Below are positions 53,209-61,834 of a DNA stretch of 64,000 nt, one piece after another. Every line of letters starts with the position of its first letter. The first letter of the stretch is position 1. The notes beneath the pieces were generated by a model. It had not been told where the DNA came from. It ran no database searches and saw nothing but the letters and a program-made list of their open reading frames with translations. A program made the translations under genes and the position numbers. Origin of the DNA: Blautia liquoris (lineage in GTDB: Bacteria > Bacillota > Clostridia > Lachnospirales > Lachnospiraceae); the NCBI RefSeq assembly GCF_015159595.1, contig NZ_CP063304.1, positions 1-64,000 of the forward strand, read 5' to 3'.

Positions 53209-54421
53209 GCTGCTTCATGATTTTCCGGTCCTGGCACAGGATGAAAATGGAAAGAAACTGTCTTATCTGGATAATGCAGCGACGACACAGCGCCCGGTTC
53301 AGGTTTTGGATGCGGTAAAGAACTTTTATGAAACAGAGAATGCAAACCCGTATCGTGGTGTATATGAGTTGGCAGCAAAGGCAACAGAGGCTCATGAACA
53401 TGCAAGAAGTACGGTGGCGGAATTTATCAACGCCGACCACGATGAGGTGATCTTTACTCAAGGAACGACAGAGGGATTAAATCTGATAGCCTATAGCTAT
53501 GGACTTAACTTTTTAAAGGACGGCGACGAGATTGTCATATCTGTAGCCGAACATCACAGCAATCTTGTCCCATGGCAGAGAGTTGCAAAAGCGACAGGTG
53601 CAGTGCTCAAATATATGTATCTGGACGATAGCGGACGAATTACAGACGAAGAAATCGAGAAAAAAATCGGATCAAACACTCGCCTTGTCGCCATCGCACA
53701 GGTGTCTAATGTTCTTGGACTCGAGGCACCCATCGAAAAGATTGTAAAAAAAGCACATGCTGTCGGAGCTGTTGTTGTTATGGACTGTGCACAGAGCCTT
53801 CCGCATATTCCGGTTGACGTCAGAAAACTAGATGTCGATTTTGCAGCATTGTCAGGTCATAAGATCTATGGTCCTATGGGGATTGGTGCATTATACGGTA
53901 AGAAAGAACTTTTGGAGAAAATGCCGCCATTTTTAAGTGGAGGTGATATGATCCAAAGTGTGCATGAACAGAGTGTTACCTATGGAGAGGTTCCGCGCAA
54001 ATTTGAAGCAGGTACCAGAAACGTCGGCGGAGAAGTCGGCCTGGAAGCTGCAATCAACTATGTGAAAGAGATTGGCTATGACGAAATTATAAGACATGAG
54101 CATGAGCTGATCGAATATGCGATTGATCAGTTGAGAGATCTGCCATATGTGACAATCTATGGAGAGCCCTCGGACAAACTTCGTCATGGTGTGATTGCAT
54201 TCAACATTGATGATGTGCATCCTCATGATACGGCTACAATCTTAGATGCCGAAGGCGTTGCAGTTCGTGCAGGGCATCACTGTGCCCAGCCTTTGATGGA
54301 TTACCTTCATATCACTGCATGTGCCCGTGCAAGTTTTGCCATTTATAATACGAAAGAGGATGTCGATGCGCTGATTCGCGGAATCAAGAACGTAAGGAGG
54401 TACATGGGCTTTGGAGATTAA
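53195..54421 (+). CDS. sufS: Cysteine desulfurase SufS
   Basis: A PLP-dependent class V enzyme of 408 residues that releases sulfur from cysteine. PLP lysine in LSGHKIYGPMG; persulfide cysteine in RAGHHCAQPLM. SYLDNAATTQRP is the conserved N-terminal block. AGGAGATTGAAGG precedes ATG. Confidence 0.97.
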   Translation: MNQSKLLHDFPVLAQDENGKKLSYLDNAATTQRPVQVLDAVKNFYETENANPYRGVYELAAKATEAHEHARSTVAEFINADHDEVIFTQGTTEGLNLIAYSYGLNFLKDGDEIVISVAEHHSNLVPWQRVAKATGAVLKYMYLDDSGRITDEEIEKKIGSNTRLVAIAQVSNVLGLEAPIEKIVKKAHAVGAVVVMDCAQSLPHIPVDVRKLDVDFAALSGHKIYGPMGIGALYGKKELLEKMPPFLSGGDMIQSVHEQSVTYGEVPRKFEAGTRNVGGEVGLEAAINYVKEIGYDEIIRHEHELIEYAIDQLRDLPYVTIYGEPSDKLRHGVIAFNIDDVHPHDTATILDAEGVAVRAGHHCAQPLMDYLHITACARASFAIYNTKEDVDALIRGIKNVRRYMGFGD

Positions 54422-54860
54422 TCAATTGTATAATCAGATTATTATCGAAAACAGCCGTGCAAAGTGGAACCGCCATGCGGTGGAGAACAAAACCATAAGT
54501 CTGGAAGGTGTAAATCCAAGCTGTGGAGATGATATTACTTTGGAACTCCGAGTAAAGGACAACATGATCGAAGACGCCGGGTTTGTAGGTGACGGATGTG
54601 CGATCTCACAGGCATCCGCTTCTATAATGATTGACTTAGTTAAGGGAAAGTCTGTCGGGGAAGCAAAAAAGCTGATGAGGATTTTCTTTGGAATGATCAA
54701 GGGAGAAATCACAGACGAATCTGAGATAGAAGAGCTGGATGAAGCGGCCGCCTTACAAGGCGTTTCACAGATGCCGGCAAGGGTAAAATGTGCAGTGCTT
54801 GCATGGCATACGCTGGAAGAGGCACTGGACGATGAAGAAAAAGAAGATAAAAAGGTATAA
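54411..54860 (+). CDS. sufU: Sulfur acceptor/transfer protein SufU
   Basis: A 149-residue IscU-fold protein with three zinc/sulfur-handling cysteines in NPSCGDD, GDGCAISQAS and ARVKCAVLAW, and the insertion between the last two typical of SufU. It accepts sulfur from SufS. The start is TTG 54411, with AAGGAGG 10 nt upstream, overlapping the sufS end. Acidic C-terminus. Confidence 0.93.
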   Translation: MEINQLYNQIIIENSRAKWNRHAVENKTISLEGVNPSCGDDITLELRVKDNMIEDAGFVGDGCAISQASASIMIDLVKGKSVGEAKKLMRIFFGMIKGEITDESEIEELDEAAALQGVSQMPARVKCAVLAWHTLEEALDDEEKEDKKV

Positions 54861-54867
54861 GATACGA

Positions 54868-54906
54868 AACCGGACGAAAACAACAAAAAATGTCGTCCGG
54901 TTTTTT
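54868..54906 (+). terminator. Terminator of the suf operon
   Basis: AACCGGACGA (54868-54877) pairs with TCGTCCGGTT, followed by six Ts. Confidence 0.92.
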
Positions 54907-54954
54907 GAAATTATAAAAAAAGTACTGTAATACCTTGAAAAAGATGTTATGATA

Positions 54955-55001
54955 TGATAAAAGGACCGAAAGGTCATCGCGCGGAGCAATCCGTGTTATC
55001 A
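54955..55001. repeat. Short palindromic repeat, copy 6 (before the aldolase gene)
   Basis: 47 bp from TGATAA to TTATCA, with the family core GCGCGGAGCAATCCGTG. The ends carry matched A/T substitutions (TGATAA with TTATCA), which suggests that pairing of the ends is conserved. Confidence 0.7.
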
Positions 55002-55030
55002 GGAAAATCATAGTTGGGAGGTATTTAAGT

Positions 55031-55921
55031 ATGTACAATGATGAGCAATTAACCAGAATGCATGAGGGAAAAGGCTTTATAGCTGCCTTGGATCAGAGCG
55101 GCGGCAGCACACCGAAAGCTTTGAAGCTTTACGGAATTGACGAATCAAGATACCATGGTGACGAGGAGATGTTCGAACTTGTCCACAGGATGCGGACAAG
55201 AATTATCACGAGTCCCTCATTTACCTCAGAGCGTATCCTGGCGGCGATCCTGTTTGAGAACACCATGGATCGCAAGGTGGCAGGAAAGTATACAGCAGAT
55301 TATCTTCTTCAGGAAAAGGATATTTTACCGATTCTTAAGGTTGATAAGGGTCTGGCTCCTGAGACCGAAGGCGTGCAGCTTATGAAACCCATCCCTTCTC
55401 TGGATGCACTTCTTGACAGAGCAAATGAGAGACACATATTTGGAACAAAGATGCGTTCGGTTATCAAACTTGCAGATAAAGAAGGAATCCGAAAGATTGT
55501 AGATCAGCAGTTTGAACTTGGACTGCAGATTGCAGAAAAAGGATTGATTCCTATTCTGGAGCCGGAAGTCGATATTTACAGCAGTCAGAAAGAAGAAGCC
55601 GAGAAGCTTCTGAAAGAAGAATTCTTCAATCACCTAAAGAAAGTTCCCAGTGATGTCAAATTGATGTTTAAAGTCAGCATTCCGACTATGGAAGGATTTT
55701 ATTCGGATCTGATGGAAGATCCACGAGTTGTGAGAGTGGTAGCTCTCTCTGGAGGATACAGCCGGGATGAGGCAGATAAACTTCTTGCAAAAAATTCAGG
55801 ATTGATTGCCAGCTTCTCAAGAGCTTTGTCTCAGGGACTTAATGATGCGCAGGCGCAGGATGAATTCGATAAAATGCTGAGAGATTCTATTCAGCAGATT
55901 TATGAGGCATCTATCAGCTGA
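55031..55921 (+). CDS. fda: Class I fructose-bisphosphate aldolase
   Basis: A glycolytic Schiff-base aldolase of 296 residues. [21 protein letters not shown] in two blocks and EPEVDIYS match the class I family, and the Schiff-base lysine is probably in [15 protein letters not shown] lies upstream. Terminated by its own hairpin. Confidence 0.93.
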   Translation: MYNDEQLTRMHEGKGFIAALDQSGGSTPKALKLYGIDESRYHGDEEMFELVHRMRTRIITSPSFTSERILAAILFENTMDRKVAGKYTADYLLQEKDILPILKVDKGLAPETEGVQLMKPIPSLDALLDRANERHIFGTKMRSVIKLADKEGIRKIVDQQFELGLQIAEKGLIPILEPEVDIYSSQKEEAEKLLKEEFFNHLKKVPSDVKLMFKVSIPTMEGFYSDLMEDPRVVRVVALSGGYSRDEADKLLAKNSGLIASFSRALSQGLNDAQAQDEFDKMLRDSIQQIYEASIS

Positions 55922-55997
55922 TTTATTCAAGCAGCAGAGGTTAAGCATACGGCACGGTGTAATACAGTTTTGCAGTTTTGAAAGTGGTATGGAAAAA

Positions 55998-56043
55998 GCG
56001 TTCATATGGGTAAAAATACATACGCCCGATGAGCGCCTTTTTT
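55998..56043 (+). terminator. Terminator after the aldolase gene
   Basis: GCGTTCAT (55998-56005) pairs with ATGAGCGC (56029-56036, one G-U), followed by CTTTTTT. Confidence 0.75.
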
Positions 56044-56141
56044 CTTTGGGTCTTCTCTTTTGGGAGGAATTGAGGTATGATAAATAGTAGTCCGAAAGGC
56101 TGGACTTTTGATAAAATACTGTATTATAGGAGAGTTGTAAA

Positions 56142-56384
56142 ATGGGAATCAATGCACTAAAAATGTTGAAATATAAGAATGAATACGAACAATTTATGAA
56201 TCGTCATCCAAAACTGTCTGTTTTTCTCGAAGCTGTGTCCCGGGAAGGGATTCAGACAGGAACTGTAATAGAGGCTAGGGTGACCATGCCAGATGGCAAA
56301 GATTATGTTTCAAATATAAAACTAACGGATCAGGATGTGAAACTGATTCAAGACTTGAAGAGCGATGGACTTGGAGGAAATTAG
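56142..56384 (+). CDS. Small hypothetical protein (80 residues)
   Basis: Not recognised. The product is hydrophilic and charged, no signal or membrane helix, with KYKNEYEQFMNRHPKLSVFLEAV (two helices) then EARVTMPDGKDYVSNIKLTDQDVKLI, a beta-like half. ATAGGAGAG precedes the ATG and the stop abuts the ATG of the solute-binding protein, so the two are translationally linked. Its codon use matches neighbours, which supports a real gene. Confidence 0.8.
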   Translation: MGINALKMLKYKNEYEQFMNRHPKLSVFLEAVSREGIQTGTVIEARVTMPDGKDYVSNIKLTDQDVKLIQDLKSDGLGGN

Positions 56385-57914
56385 ATGAAAGGAAAAACAC
56401 TGGCCATAATATTGAGTATCTCACTTGCAGGGAGTATGGCAGGGTGTGGCATCTGTAATAAAAAGGGTAATATCTCTTCTGTTGTCGTGACGCTCCCTTC
56501 TTTTGAAGAGCCTGAAGCAGGATTCGATCCTGTCCATGGCTGGGGCATGGGAGATAATCTTCATGATCCTCTGATCCAAAGTACTCTTACCACGACTACA
56601 GAGGACCTGAAACTTAAGAACGATTTGGCAGTGGATTACACGGTCAGTGAAGATGGCCTCACATGGACAGTAACAATTCGAGATGATGTGAGATTTACAG
56701 ATGGAAAAAAGCTCACCGCGAACGATGTGGCTTTTACCTACAATGAATGTAAAGACAGCGGTGCACCCAATGATTTGATGCTGCTTAAGAGAGCGGAAGC
56801 TATTGATGATGCTACGGTGAAATTCCACATGGAACGTCCCTTTAATATCTGGCCGTATACGATGGCACAGGTCGGAATTGTTCCAAAATACGCCTATGGA
56901 CCTGATTATGGTAAGAATCCAATTGGATCCGGCCGATACAAATTAAAAAAATGGGATCGGGGAAAAGAGGCGATATTTGAGGCAAATCCGGACTATTATG
57001 GCGACGAGATCAAGATGAAGAATATTCATGTAAAGTTTCTGACAGAGAAGAAGTCATATCAGGCAGCTGAAAATAAGGATACTGATGTGGCATATATTTC
57101 GGCCGGCTATGCTGGCAGAAAGTTGAAAGGCTATCAGCTCAAAGAAGTTACCGCGGTTGATACGCTTGGAATGAATCTGCCTGTGGAGGAGCTTTCTTTG
57201 CGACGAGCTGTGAACGTAGGAATAGACAGAGACAAGATTGTGGATAAAGTACTAAAAGGTTATGGAACGCCTGCGTACACGATCTGTGATCAAACGCCAT
57301 GGTATCAGGAGGAGGCAGAAACTGTCTGCGATCCGGAACAGGCCAAAGAAATCTTAGAAGAAGCCGGCTGGAATATAGGGGATGATCAGATCAGAGAAAG
57401 AGATGGAAAAAGGGCGGAGTTTAATCTCTGGTTCGATTCATCAGATGAAATCGAAGAGAAGCTGGCAAAGGAAATCTCAGATCAGCTGCTTACTCTGGGT
57501 ATGCGGGTCAATCCTACAGCAGCAAAGTGGACGGATGTCTGTAAGAATGCACAGACTCAGCCGGCAGTCCGGGGAGTCGGAAGTTACACGCCTATGGAAC
57601 TATATAAGATCTATCATAGTGATAAAGAAACAGGATCTTCCAGGTATTCGTCATATGCGAATCCATCTGTAGATAAATATATGGACGAGGCACTGGAAGC
57701 GCCATCATTCGAGACGTCATATGAATTATGGCGAAAAGCTCAGTGGGATGGAGACACTGGAATTAATGGAGATTTGCCGTGGATCTGGCTTTGCAATATG
57801 GAGCATTTATATTTTGTAAAAGATGATCTTCAAACAGGTGATAAGGATATACATCCACACGGACAAGGCTGGTCTTTATTAAATCATGTGGATCAGTGGC
57901 AGTGGATGCATTAA
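56385..57914 (+). CDS. Family 5 extracellular solute-binding lipoprotein (oligopeptide type)
   Basis: A 509-residue periplasmic-type binding protein. The signal peptide ends in a lipobox, SMAGC, with lipid-modified C21. The SBP family 5 signature regions include GLTWTVTIRDDVRFTDGKKLTANDVAFTY (blocks) and SLRRAVNVGIDRDKIV. Such proteins bind peptides, nickel or other solutes for ABC importers. No permease or ATPase gene is adjacent, so it must share a transporter encoded elsewhere or act as a sensor. Confidence 0.92.
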   Translation: MKGKTLAIILSISLAGSMAGCGICNKKGNISSVVVTLPSFEEPEAGFDPVHGWGMGDNLHDPLIQSTLTTTTEDLKLKNDLAVDYTVSEDGLTWTVTIRDDVRFTDGKKLTANDVAFTYNECKDSGAPNDLMLLKRAEAIDDATVKFHMERPFNIWPYTMAQVGIVPKYAYGPDYGKNPIGSGRYKLKKWDRGKEAIFEANPDYYGDEIKMKNIHVKFLTEKKSYQAAENKDTDVAYISAGYAGRKLKGYQLKEVTAVDTLGMNLPVEELSLRRAVNVGIDRDKIVDKVLKGYGTPAYTICDQTPWYQEEAETVCDPEQAKEILEEAGWNIGDDQIRERDGKRAEFNLWFDSSDEIEEKLAKEISDQLLTLGMRVNPTAAKWTDVCKNAQTQPAVRGVGSYTPMELYKIYHSDKETGSSRYSSYANPSVDKYMDEALEAPSFETSYELWRKAQWDGDTGINGDLPWIWLCNMEHLYFVKDDLQTGDKDIHPHGQGWSLLNHVDQWQWMH

Positions 57915-58081
57915 TGACAAAAAGAGCAGATGGTATTTATGAAGATAGATATGGTCGAGTCTTTAAAAAGTGTGGAATGAGATATTACCAGGATTGCCAA
58001 GGCACTTTGTACAGAGCAATCAGAGCAATCCATGGTATTATATCAAGAATTCATGGGTCAAAAGGTCAGAAAACCTTCTGA
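57914..58081 (+). CDS. Possible small protein with repeat-derived C-terminus
   Basis: A 55-residue ORF overlapping the preceding stop (TAATG). The first half, TKRADGIYEDRYGRVFKKCGMRYYQ, has a plausible coding character; the second half (from about residue 25) is translated from a diverged palindromic repeat. No homologue recognised and no clear ribosome site apart from coupling. It could be a gene whose end was replaced by the repeat, or chance. Confidence 0.4.
   Translation: MTKRADGIYEDRYGRVFKKCGMRYYQDCQGTLYRAIRAIHGIISRIHGSKGQKTF
57983..58040. repeat. Short palindromic repeat, diverged copy 7
   Basis: TATTACCAGGATTGCC to GAGCAATCCATGGTATTA, a 58-bp relative of the family with the core GAGCAATC written twice in tandem (GAGCAATCAGAGCAATCC). 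It lies between the binding-protein gene and nagA. Confidence 0.6.
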
Positions 58082-58087
58082 CCTTTT
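58061..58087. terminator. Bidirectional terminator between the 57.9-kb ORF and nagA
   Basis: AAAGGTCAGAA (58061-58071) pairs with TTCTGACCTTT (58076-58086), with As before and Ts after. It overlaps the nagA stop codon (58066-58068) in the opposite direction. Confidence 0.85.
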
Positions 58088-59181
58088 TGAATTACATGTA
58101 TAAGGTTCAGATCATGATCCAACAGAACAAGGTTTCCGGCTTTTCCCTCTGTAATACTTCCGTAGTGGTTGAAAATCCCAATGGATTTTGCGGAATTGAC
58201 AGCTGCGGCCTTTACTGCACTTTCGAGGGGGATTCCCATCTTTAATACTGCTGTTCTCAGGCAGCTCATCAGATTGGTCGCAGAACCGGCGATAGTGCCG
58301 TCTTTTAAGGCTGCCCGCGGTCCTGTTACCTTTACAGCCTGTCCGCCCAGAGAGTAATTTCCGTCCTTAAGCCCTGTGGCCATCATACTGTCGCTGATCA
58401 GGATGACACGGTCATCGCCGAAAAGCTGGAAGGTCGCCCGGATAACGGAAGGGTGGATATGGACTCCGTCACAGATCAGTTCGACCATTACATTTTTGTG
58501 GTCGAATGCCGCTCCGATTACGCCAGGGGCTCTGTGTGTGAAGGGAGGCATGGCATTATACAGATGGGTTACCTGTCTTGCACCTTTAGTAAAAGCCTTA
58601 TCGGCTGTGTCATAATCGGCTGTCGTATGTGCGATTGAAACAACGACTTCATCTTTTACTGTCTCTATAAACTCCATAGAGCCCTCTTCTTCCGGTGCAA
58701 TGTCAACCAGCTTAATCAATCCTCCAGATGCCTCTTGAAGGTTACGGTACATAGAAAGATCCGGATGATGGATAAAGCGGGGATTTTGGGCCCCCTTTTT
58801 TTTGGCAGATATAAAAGGCCCCTCCATGTTGATTCCGACCAGTTCGGCACCTTTGATGTTATGGTGAGCCTTTGCAGTCTCCATAATTTTCATCAGGCGT
58901 TCTTCTTCAAAAGTCATCGTAGCGGGGGCAATGGTGGTGATTCCGTTTTTTTGCTGGTAATCAGCGAGGGCAGAGATGGCTTCCTCTGTGCCATCGCAGA
59001 AATCATATCCGATACAACCATGAAAATGTATGTCCGTAAGACCGGGAATAGCATAAAGACCAGTTCCATCAATACATATACCGTCCACTGTAGATTCTGA
59101 AAATACGCCGTTTTGAATAAAGAGATCCTTCTCTATAAAAGTGTATTCGTCTGAAAATACCTTTGCGTTTTTAATAATCAT
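58066..59181 (-). CDS. nagA: N-acetylglucosamine-6-phosphate deacetylase
   Basis: An amidohydrolase-fold enzyme of 371 residues that converts GlcNAc-6-P to GlcN-6-P during amino-sugar use and wall recycling. Marks: GLTDIHFHGCIGYD, GINMEGPFI with the metal-binding Glu, HLYNAMPPFTHRAPG, CDGVHIHP and ISDSMMATG with the catalytic Asp. Start 59181 has GGAGGG upstream. nagB is not adjacent. Confidence 0.94.
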   Translation of the reverse strand: MIIKNAKVFSDEYTFIEKDLFIQNGVFSESTVDGICIDGTGLYAIPGLTDIHFHGCIGYDFCDGTEEAISALADYQQKNGITTIAPATMTFEEERLMKIMETAKAHHNIKGAELVGINMEGPFISAKKKGAQNPRFIHHPDLSMYRNLQEASGGLIKLVDIAPEEEGSMEFIETVKDEVVVSIAHTTADYDTADKAFTKGARQVTHLYNAMPPFTHRAPGVIGAAFDHKNVMVELICDGVHIHPSVIRATFQLFGDDRVILISDSMMATGLKDGNYSLGGQAVKVTGPRAALKDGTIAGSATNLMSCLRTAVLKMGIPLESAVKAAAVNSAKSIGIFNHYGSITEGKAGNLVLLDHDLNLIHVIQKGQKVF

Positions 59182-59311
59182 ATTTGAACATCCCTCCATT
59201 TTCTATTGTTGTTCTTCTTACTCTATTGTATACGATCTCGAAAAAAAAAGATAGATAAAATTATGTTCTGTTTTTGGGTTCATATCCGTAGACTGTAGAA
59301 GGAGGTTGCAT

Positions 59312-59839
59312 ATGAAAGTACTTTTATATTTGTCGGATTTTATGATTCCGTTTCTCATATTTTACATAATCGGTTATGGAATGCTTCAAAAACAAAATAT
59401 ATATGAAGACTTTGTGGCAGGGGCGAAAGATGGTTTGAAAACTGTAACTAATATACTGCCCACATTGATCGGACTGATGGTGGCTGTAGGGGTCTTGAGG
59501 GCTTCAGGCTTTCTGGATTTAATATCCGGACTGCTCGGCAGGATACTGAATCCAATCGGTTTTCCGTCTCAGCTTGTTCCCCTTTCTGTAGTTAAGATGT
59601 TTTCATCATCGGCTGCAACAGGCCTTCTATTGGATGTATATAAGACATATGGAACAGATTCCTTTATCGGTCTGGTTGCCTCTCTTTCCATGTCATGTAC
59701 AGAGACGATATTTTACACAATGTCAGTGTATTTTGTGGCAGCAAAGGTCACGAAAACGAGATATACGCTCGCGGGTGCGATGTTTGCAACGTTTGCAGGA
59801 CTTGCGGCAAGCGTAGTACTTGCAAGATTGATGGTCTGA
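59312..59839 (+). CDS. spmB: Spore maturation protein B
   Basis: A 175-residue membrane protein with about four helices, GLMVAVGVLRASGFLDLI and SCTETIFYTMSVYF being typical of SpmB (nucleoside-recognition/Gate family). GGAGG lies 6 nt before ATG 59312. In bacilli spmA and spmB are adjacent; here they are split. Confidence 0.92.
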   Translation: MKVLLYLSDFMIPFLIFYIIGYGMLQKQNIYEDFVAGAKDGLKTVTNILPTLIGLMVAVGVLRASGFLDLISGLLGRILNPIGFPSQLVPLSVVKMFSSSAATGLLLDVYKTYGTDSFIGLVASLSMSCTETIFYTMSVYFVAAKVTKTRYTLAGAMFATFAGLAASVVLARLMV

Positions 59840-59850
59840 AGAGAAAGGTA

Positions 59851-59879
59851 TTGACATATTTTATGGAAACATGTATTAT
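59851..59879 (+). promoter_or_regulatory. Promoter now separated from rubredoxin by an insertion sequence
   Basis: TTGACA (59851-59856), 17-nt spacer and TATTAT (59874-59879), reading to the right. The insertion sequence begins 25 nt downstream of the -10, and the rubredoxin ribosome site is directly after its far end, so this was probably the rubredoxin promoter before insertion. Confidence 0.7.
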
Positions 59880-59983
59880 GAAAATATCTTATTATATGAC
59901 TGAGGTAGTGTCAAATGATTTATGAAAAAACGGAGTCAAAAAATAGGCTCTGATGAACCTTGAAAACTGTAGATATTGATGAG

Positions 59984-60115
59984 TTTAGACCTTGGGGCGT
60001 TGCCCCAAACCCTACAAGGGACCAGTCCCTTGACCCATTTTCGGGCTTTGCCCGAACCCATCCTCGCCGGATGGCAGGAAAAGGGCGCAGTTGCGCCTTT
60101 TCTGCTGAAACAGGA
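59984..60115. other. Chain of GC-rich hairpins inside the insertion sequence
   Basis: Consecutive short inverted repeats: TTGGGGCGTTGCCCCAA, AAGGGACCAGTCCCTT, TTCGGGCTTTGCCCGAA and AAAAGGGCGCAGTTGCGCC (to CTTTT). They lie downstream of the transposase stop. The GC content is far above the flanking host sequence. Function unknown; they may insulate the transposase from read-through or form a structured RNA. Confidence 0.75.
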
Positions 60116-60211
60116 TAATCCGCGAACCTTATGTCAAGGAACTTTCGCGGCATATCCTCGTGCGTTGCACTGCGGTATTCCACGGTTTCCTTGACAATGG
60201 TTCCGCTCCTT

Positions 60212-61669
60212 TTAGGCAGTTCCCTGATTTTGCATATTTAAAATCGCCTGTTGACCTAGGAAAATAAGAAGTTGCCATTTCCCTGGCATATTGCCAGCAC
60301 CACGAAGCAGATCTACATCATTAAGAACCGTGTAACCAGCATGTTTGTGGGGACGGAGAAAGTTATAATAAGCAACCCATAGTGCTAAATCATAGTTGGC
60401 ACCGTCGATCGTATCAAAACCGTTTGTAGGTCGGTAAGAAGCCTTATAGGTGCGGTTTAGTCTTTCAATCATCTGTTTGTATGGTCGGAATTCTTTTGAC
60501 ACTTCATCGTCGTTGGTAAGTCCAATAACCTGAGTGATGTCGAATTTAAATTTATCGCCAAACTCGCGAAAAAACTGTTGAGCAGCTAATGGATAGGCAC
60601 TGTAACCGTCTGCAATAAAGCGAAAATTTTTAGGAAGTTCTTTTAAGTGTCGAAAAGCCATTCGCATAGCAAGGATGCAGGGACCAACACCACGATTGTC
60701 AGAGACCTGATAGCCAATGATGGAGCGACTGGCAGCATCCATAATGAACCAAATATATGCTTTTATACCACGGATTTTGATGTAAGTTTCGTCAGCAGTA
60801 AATACCTTTTTGGTGCCATACTCATAGTTATCAACGAAAGGCTTGATACACATAGCAGCGGATTTACAGTAGTTGGCAATACTTTGGTGGGAGATGTCTA
60901 TGTTGTATAGATCCTTGAGTGCCTGTTTTGTTTTTCTAAGAGACAGTCCAAGATTTATGTGCAGAGTCAGGCATAAGGACATGGTATTGGAATCAAACTT
61001 GGTGAATTTCAGGGAAGATGCATTCTTTGGCAGGGAGTTTAAGTCCAGCTTAAAGAAATCTATCGTGAATTCGCGGTAAATATAGTGGAGTTTGTATTTA
61101 TTTTTGCCATAGTCTTCATCCAAATGTTTTTTGTCCACCTTCTTCAGGTTGTGCAGGTAGTAAGGGCATTTTGGATGAACGCATTTATGGATAATAAAGT
61201 GCTTACGGTCTTTCTTATGTACCAGGCTGTGATTACAGTGAGGACATCTCAAAACAGTAGTTTTAGAGAAACGATTGTCCTTTGTTGGAGAGAAGTGTGT
61301 CTGGCAGACTTTGCATAAGACTTGGGATTTCTTTTTCCCATCATTCCACATGAGATAGTCAACCGGTGCATCACAGGCGGGGCAGGTACAGTGTTTTGGA
61401 ATATCGCATTCTACACGGCGGAAGACAGGCTTTATGGTCTTGCCATAACGCCACTGATAGTAAGAGATAAGGTCTTTCCAATTCCAGTCCTGTTTAGAGG
61501 AAATAACTTTTGGGAGTTCATCGATTTTGAACTTTTGATACTTTGGAGAATGGGAATCATCAAAAGCCCACTGTTTCAGCGGGATGTATCTGCAGATAAA
61601 GTTGATAAGCCAGCAAATTTGTTTCTGTTGGTATTGAATAAAGTGAAGTAAATAAAGTATAATGTCCAT
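60212..61669 (-). CDS. DDE transposase with N-terminal zinc fingers
   Basis: A 485-residue protein. The N-terminal third has two zinc-ribbon-like sets (CPACDAPVDY...CKVCQTHF and CPHCNHSLVHK...CVHPKCPYY), then a helix-turn-helix-like part (GLSLRKTKQALKDLYNIDIS). The catalytic domain shows D in TADETYIKIRG, D in FIADGYSAY and E in QMIERLNRTYKASYR, the DDE triad, with the rve/IS240-type pattern. ATG 61669 with AAGGA upstream is preferred to TTG 61675. Intact reading frame, so probably active. Confidence 0.9.
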   Translation of the reverse strand: MDIILYLLHFIQYQQKQICWLINFICRYIPLKQWAFDDSHSPKYQKFKIDELPKVISSKQDWNWKDLISYYQWRYGKTIKPVFRRVECDIPKHCTCPACDAPVDYLMWNDGKKKSQVLCKVCQTHFSPTKDNRFSKTTVLRCPHCNHSLVHKKDRKHFIIHKCVHPKCPYYLHNLKKVDKKHLDEDYGKNKYKLHYIYREFTIDFFKLDLNSLPKNASSLKFTKFDSNTMSLCLTLHINLGLSLRKTKQALKDLYNIDISHQSIANYCKSAAMCIKPFVDNYEYGTKKVFTADETYIKIRGIKAYIWFIMDAASRSIIGYQVSDNRGVGPCILAMRMAFRHLKELPKNFRFIADGYSAYPLAAQQFFREFGDKFKFDITQVIGLTNDDEVSKEFRPYKQMIERLNRTYKASYRPTNGFDTIDGANYDLALWVAYYNFLRPHKHAGYTVLNDVDLLRGAGNMPGKWQLLIFLGQQAILNMQNQGTA

Positions 61670-61834
61670 GAGCAATGAAATCCTTTCTGGTATTTTGGAT
61701 TTTTAGTCGAGGACATTATACCAAAAAAGGGAGGACATTGCTCTTTTTATTGCAAACTCCCATAAAATCAAGGTTTATAACAATAAAACAGGGTAGTAAT
61801 TTGACACTACCATGACTGAACAGGAGGAAAAGTT

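Larger units (their letters stand above)
59896..61819. mobile_element. Complete insertion sequence, IS6/IS240-like, with 8-bp target duplication
   Basis: The element spans 59904-61811 (1,908 bp). Its ends are perfect 13-bp inverted repeats, GGTAGTGTCAAAT at 59904-59916 and ATTTGACACTACC at 61799-61811. It is flanked by identical ATGACTGA at 59896-59903 and 61812-61819, an 8-bp target duplication. It contains one transposase on the minus strand and about 280 bp of GC-rich non-coding sequence at its left end. The intact ends and duplication suggest recent insertion. Family assignment rests on 8-bp duplication and DDE-domain pattern and is tentative. Confidence 0.93.

Noticed and set aside
55990-56088. 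A 32-codon ORF (MEKAFIWVKIH...) after the aldolase gene
   Set aside because: It overlaps a good terminator hairpin and T-run, which accounts for the sequence.
61801-61829. Hybrid promoter for rubredoxin using TTGACA in the right inverted repeat of the insertion sequence
   Set aside because: At a 16-18-nt spacing there is only the purine-rich ribosome site, not a -10 hexamer.
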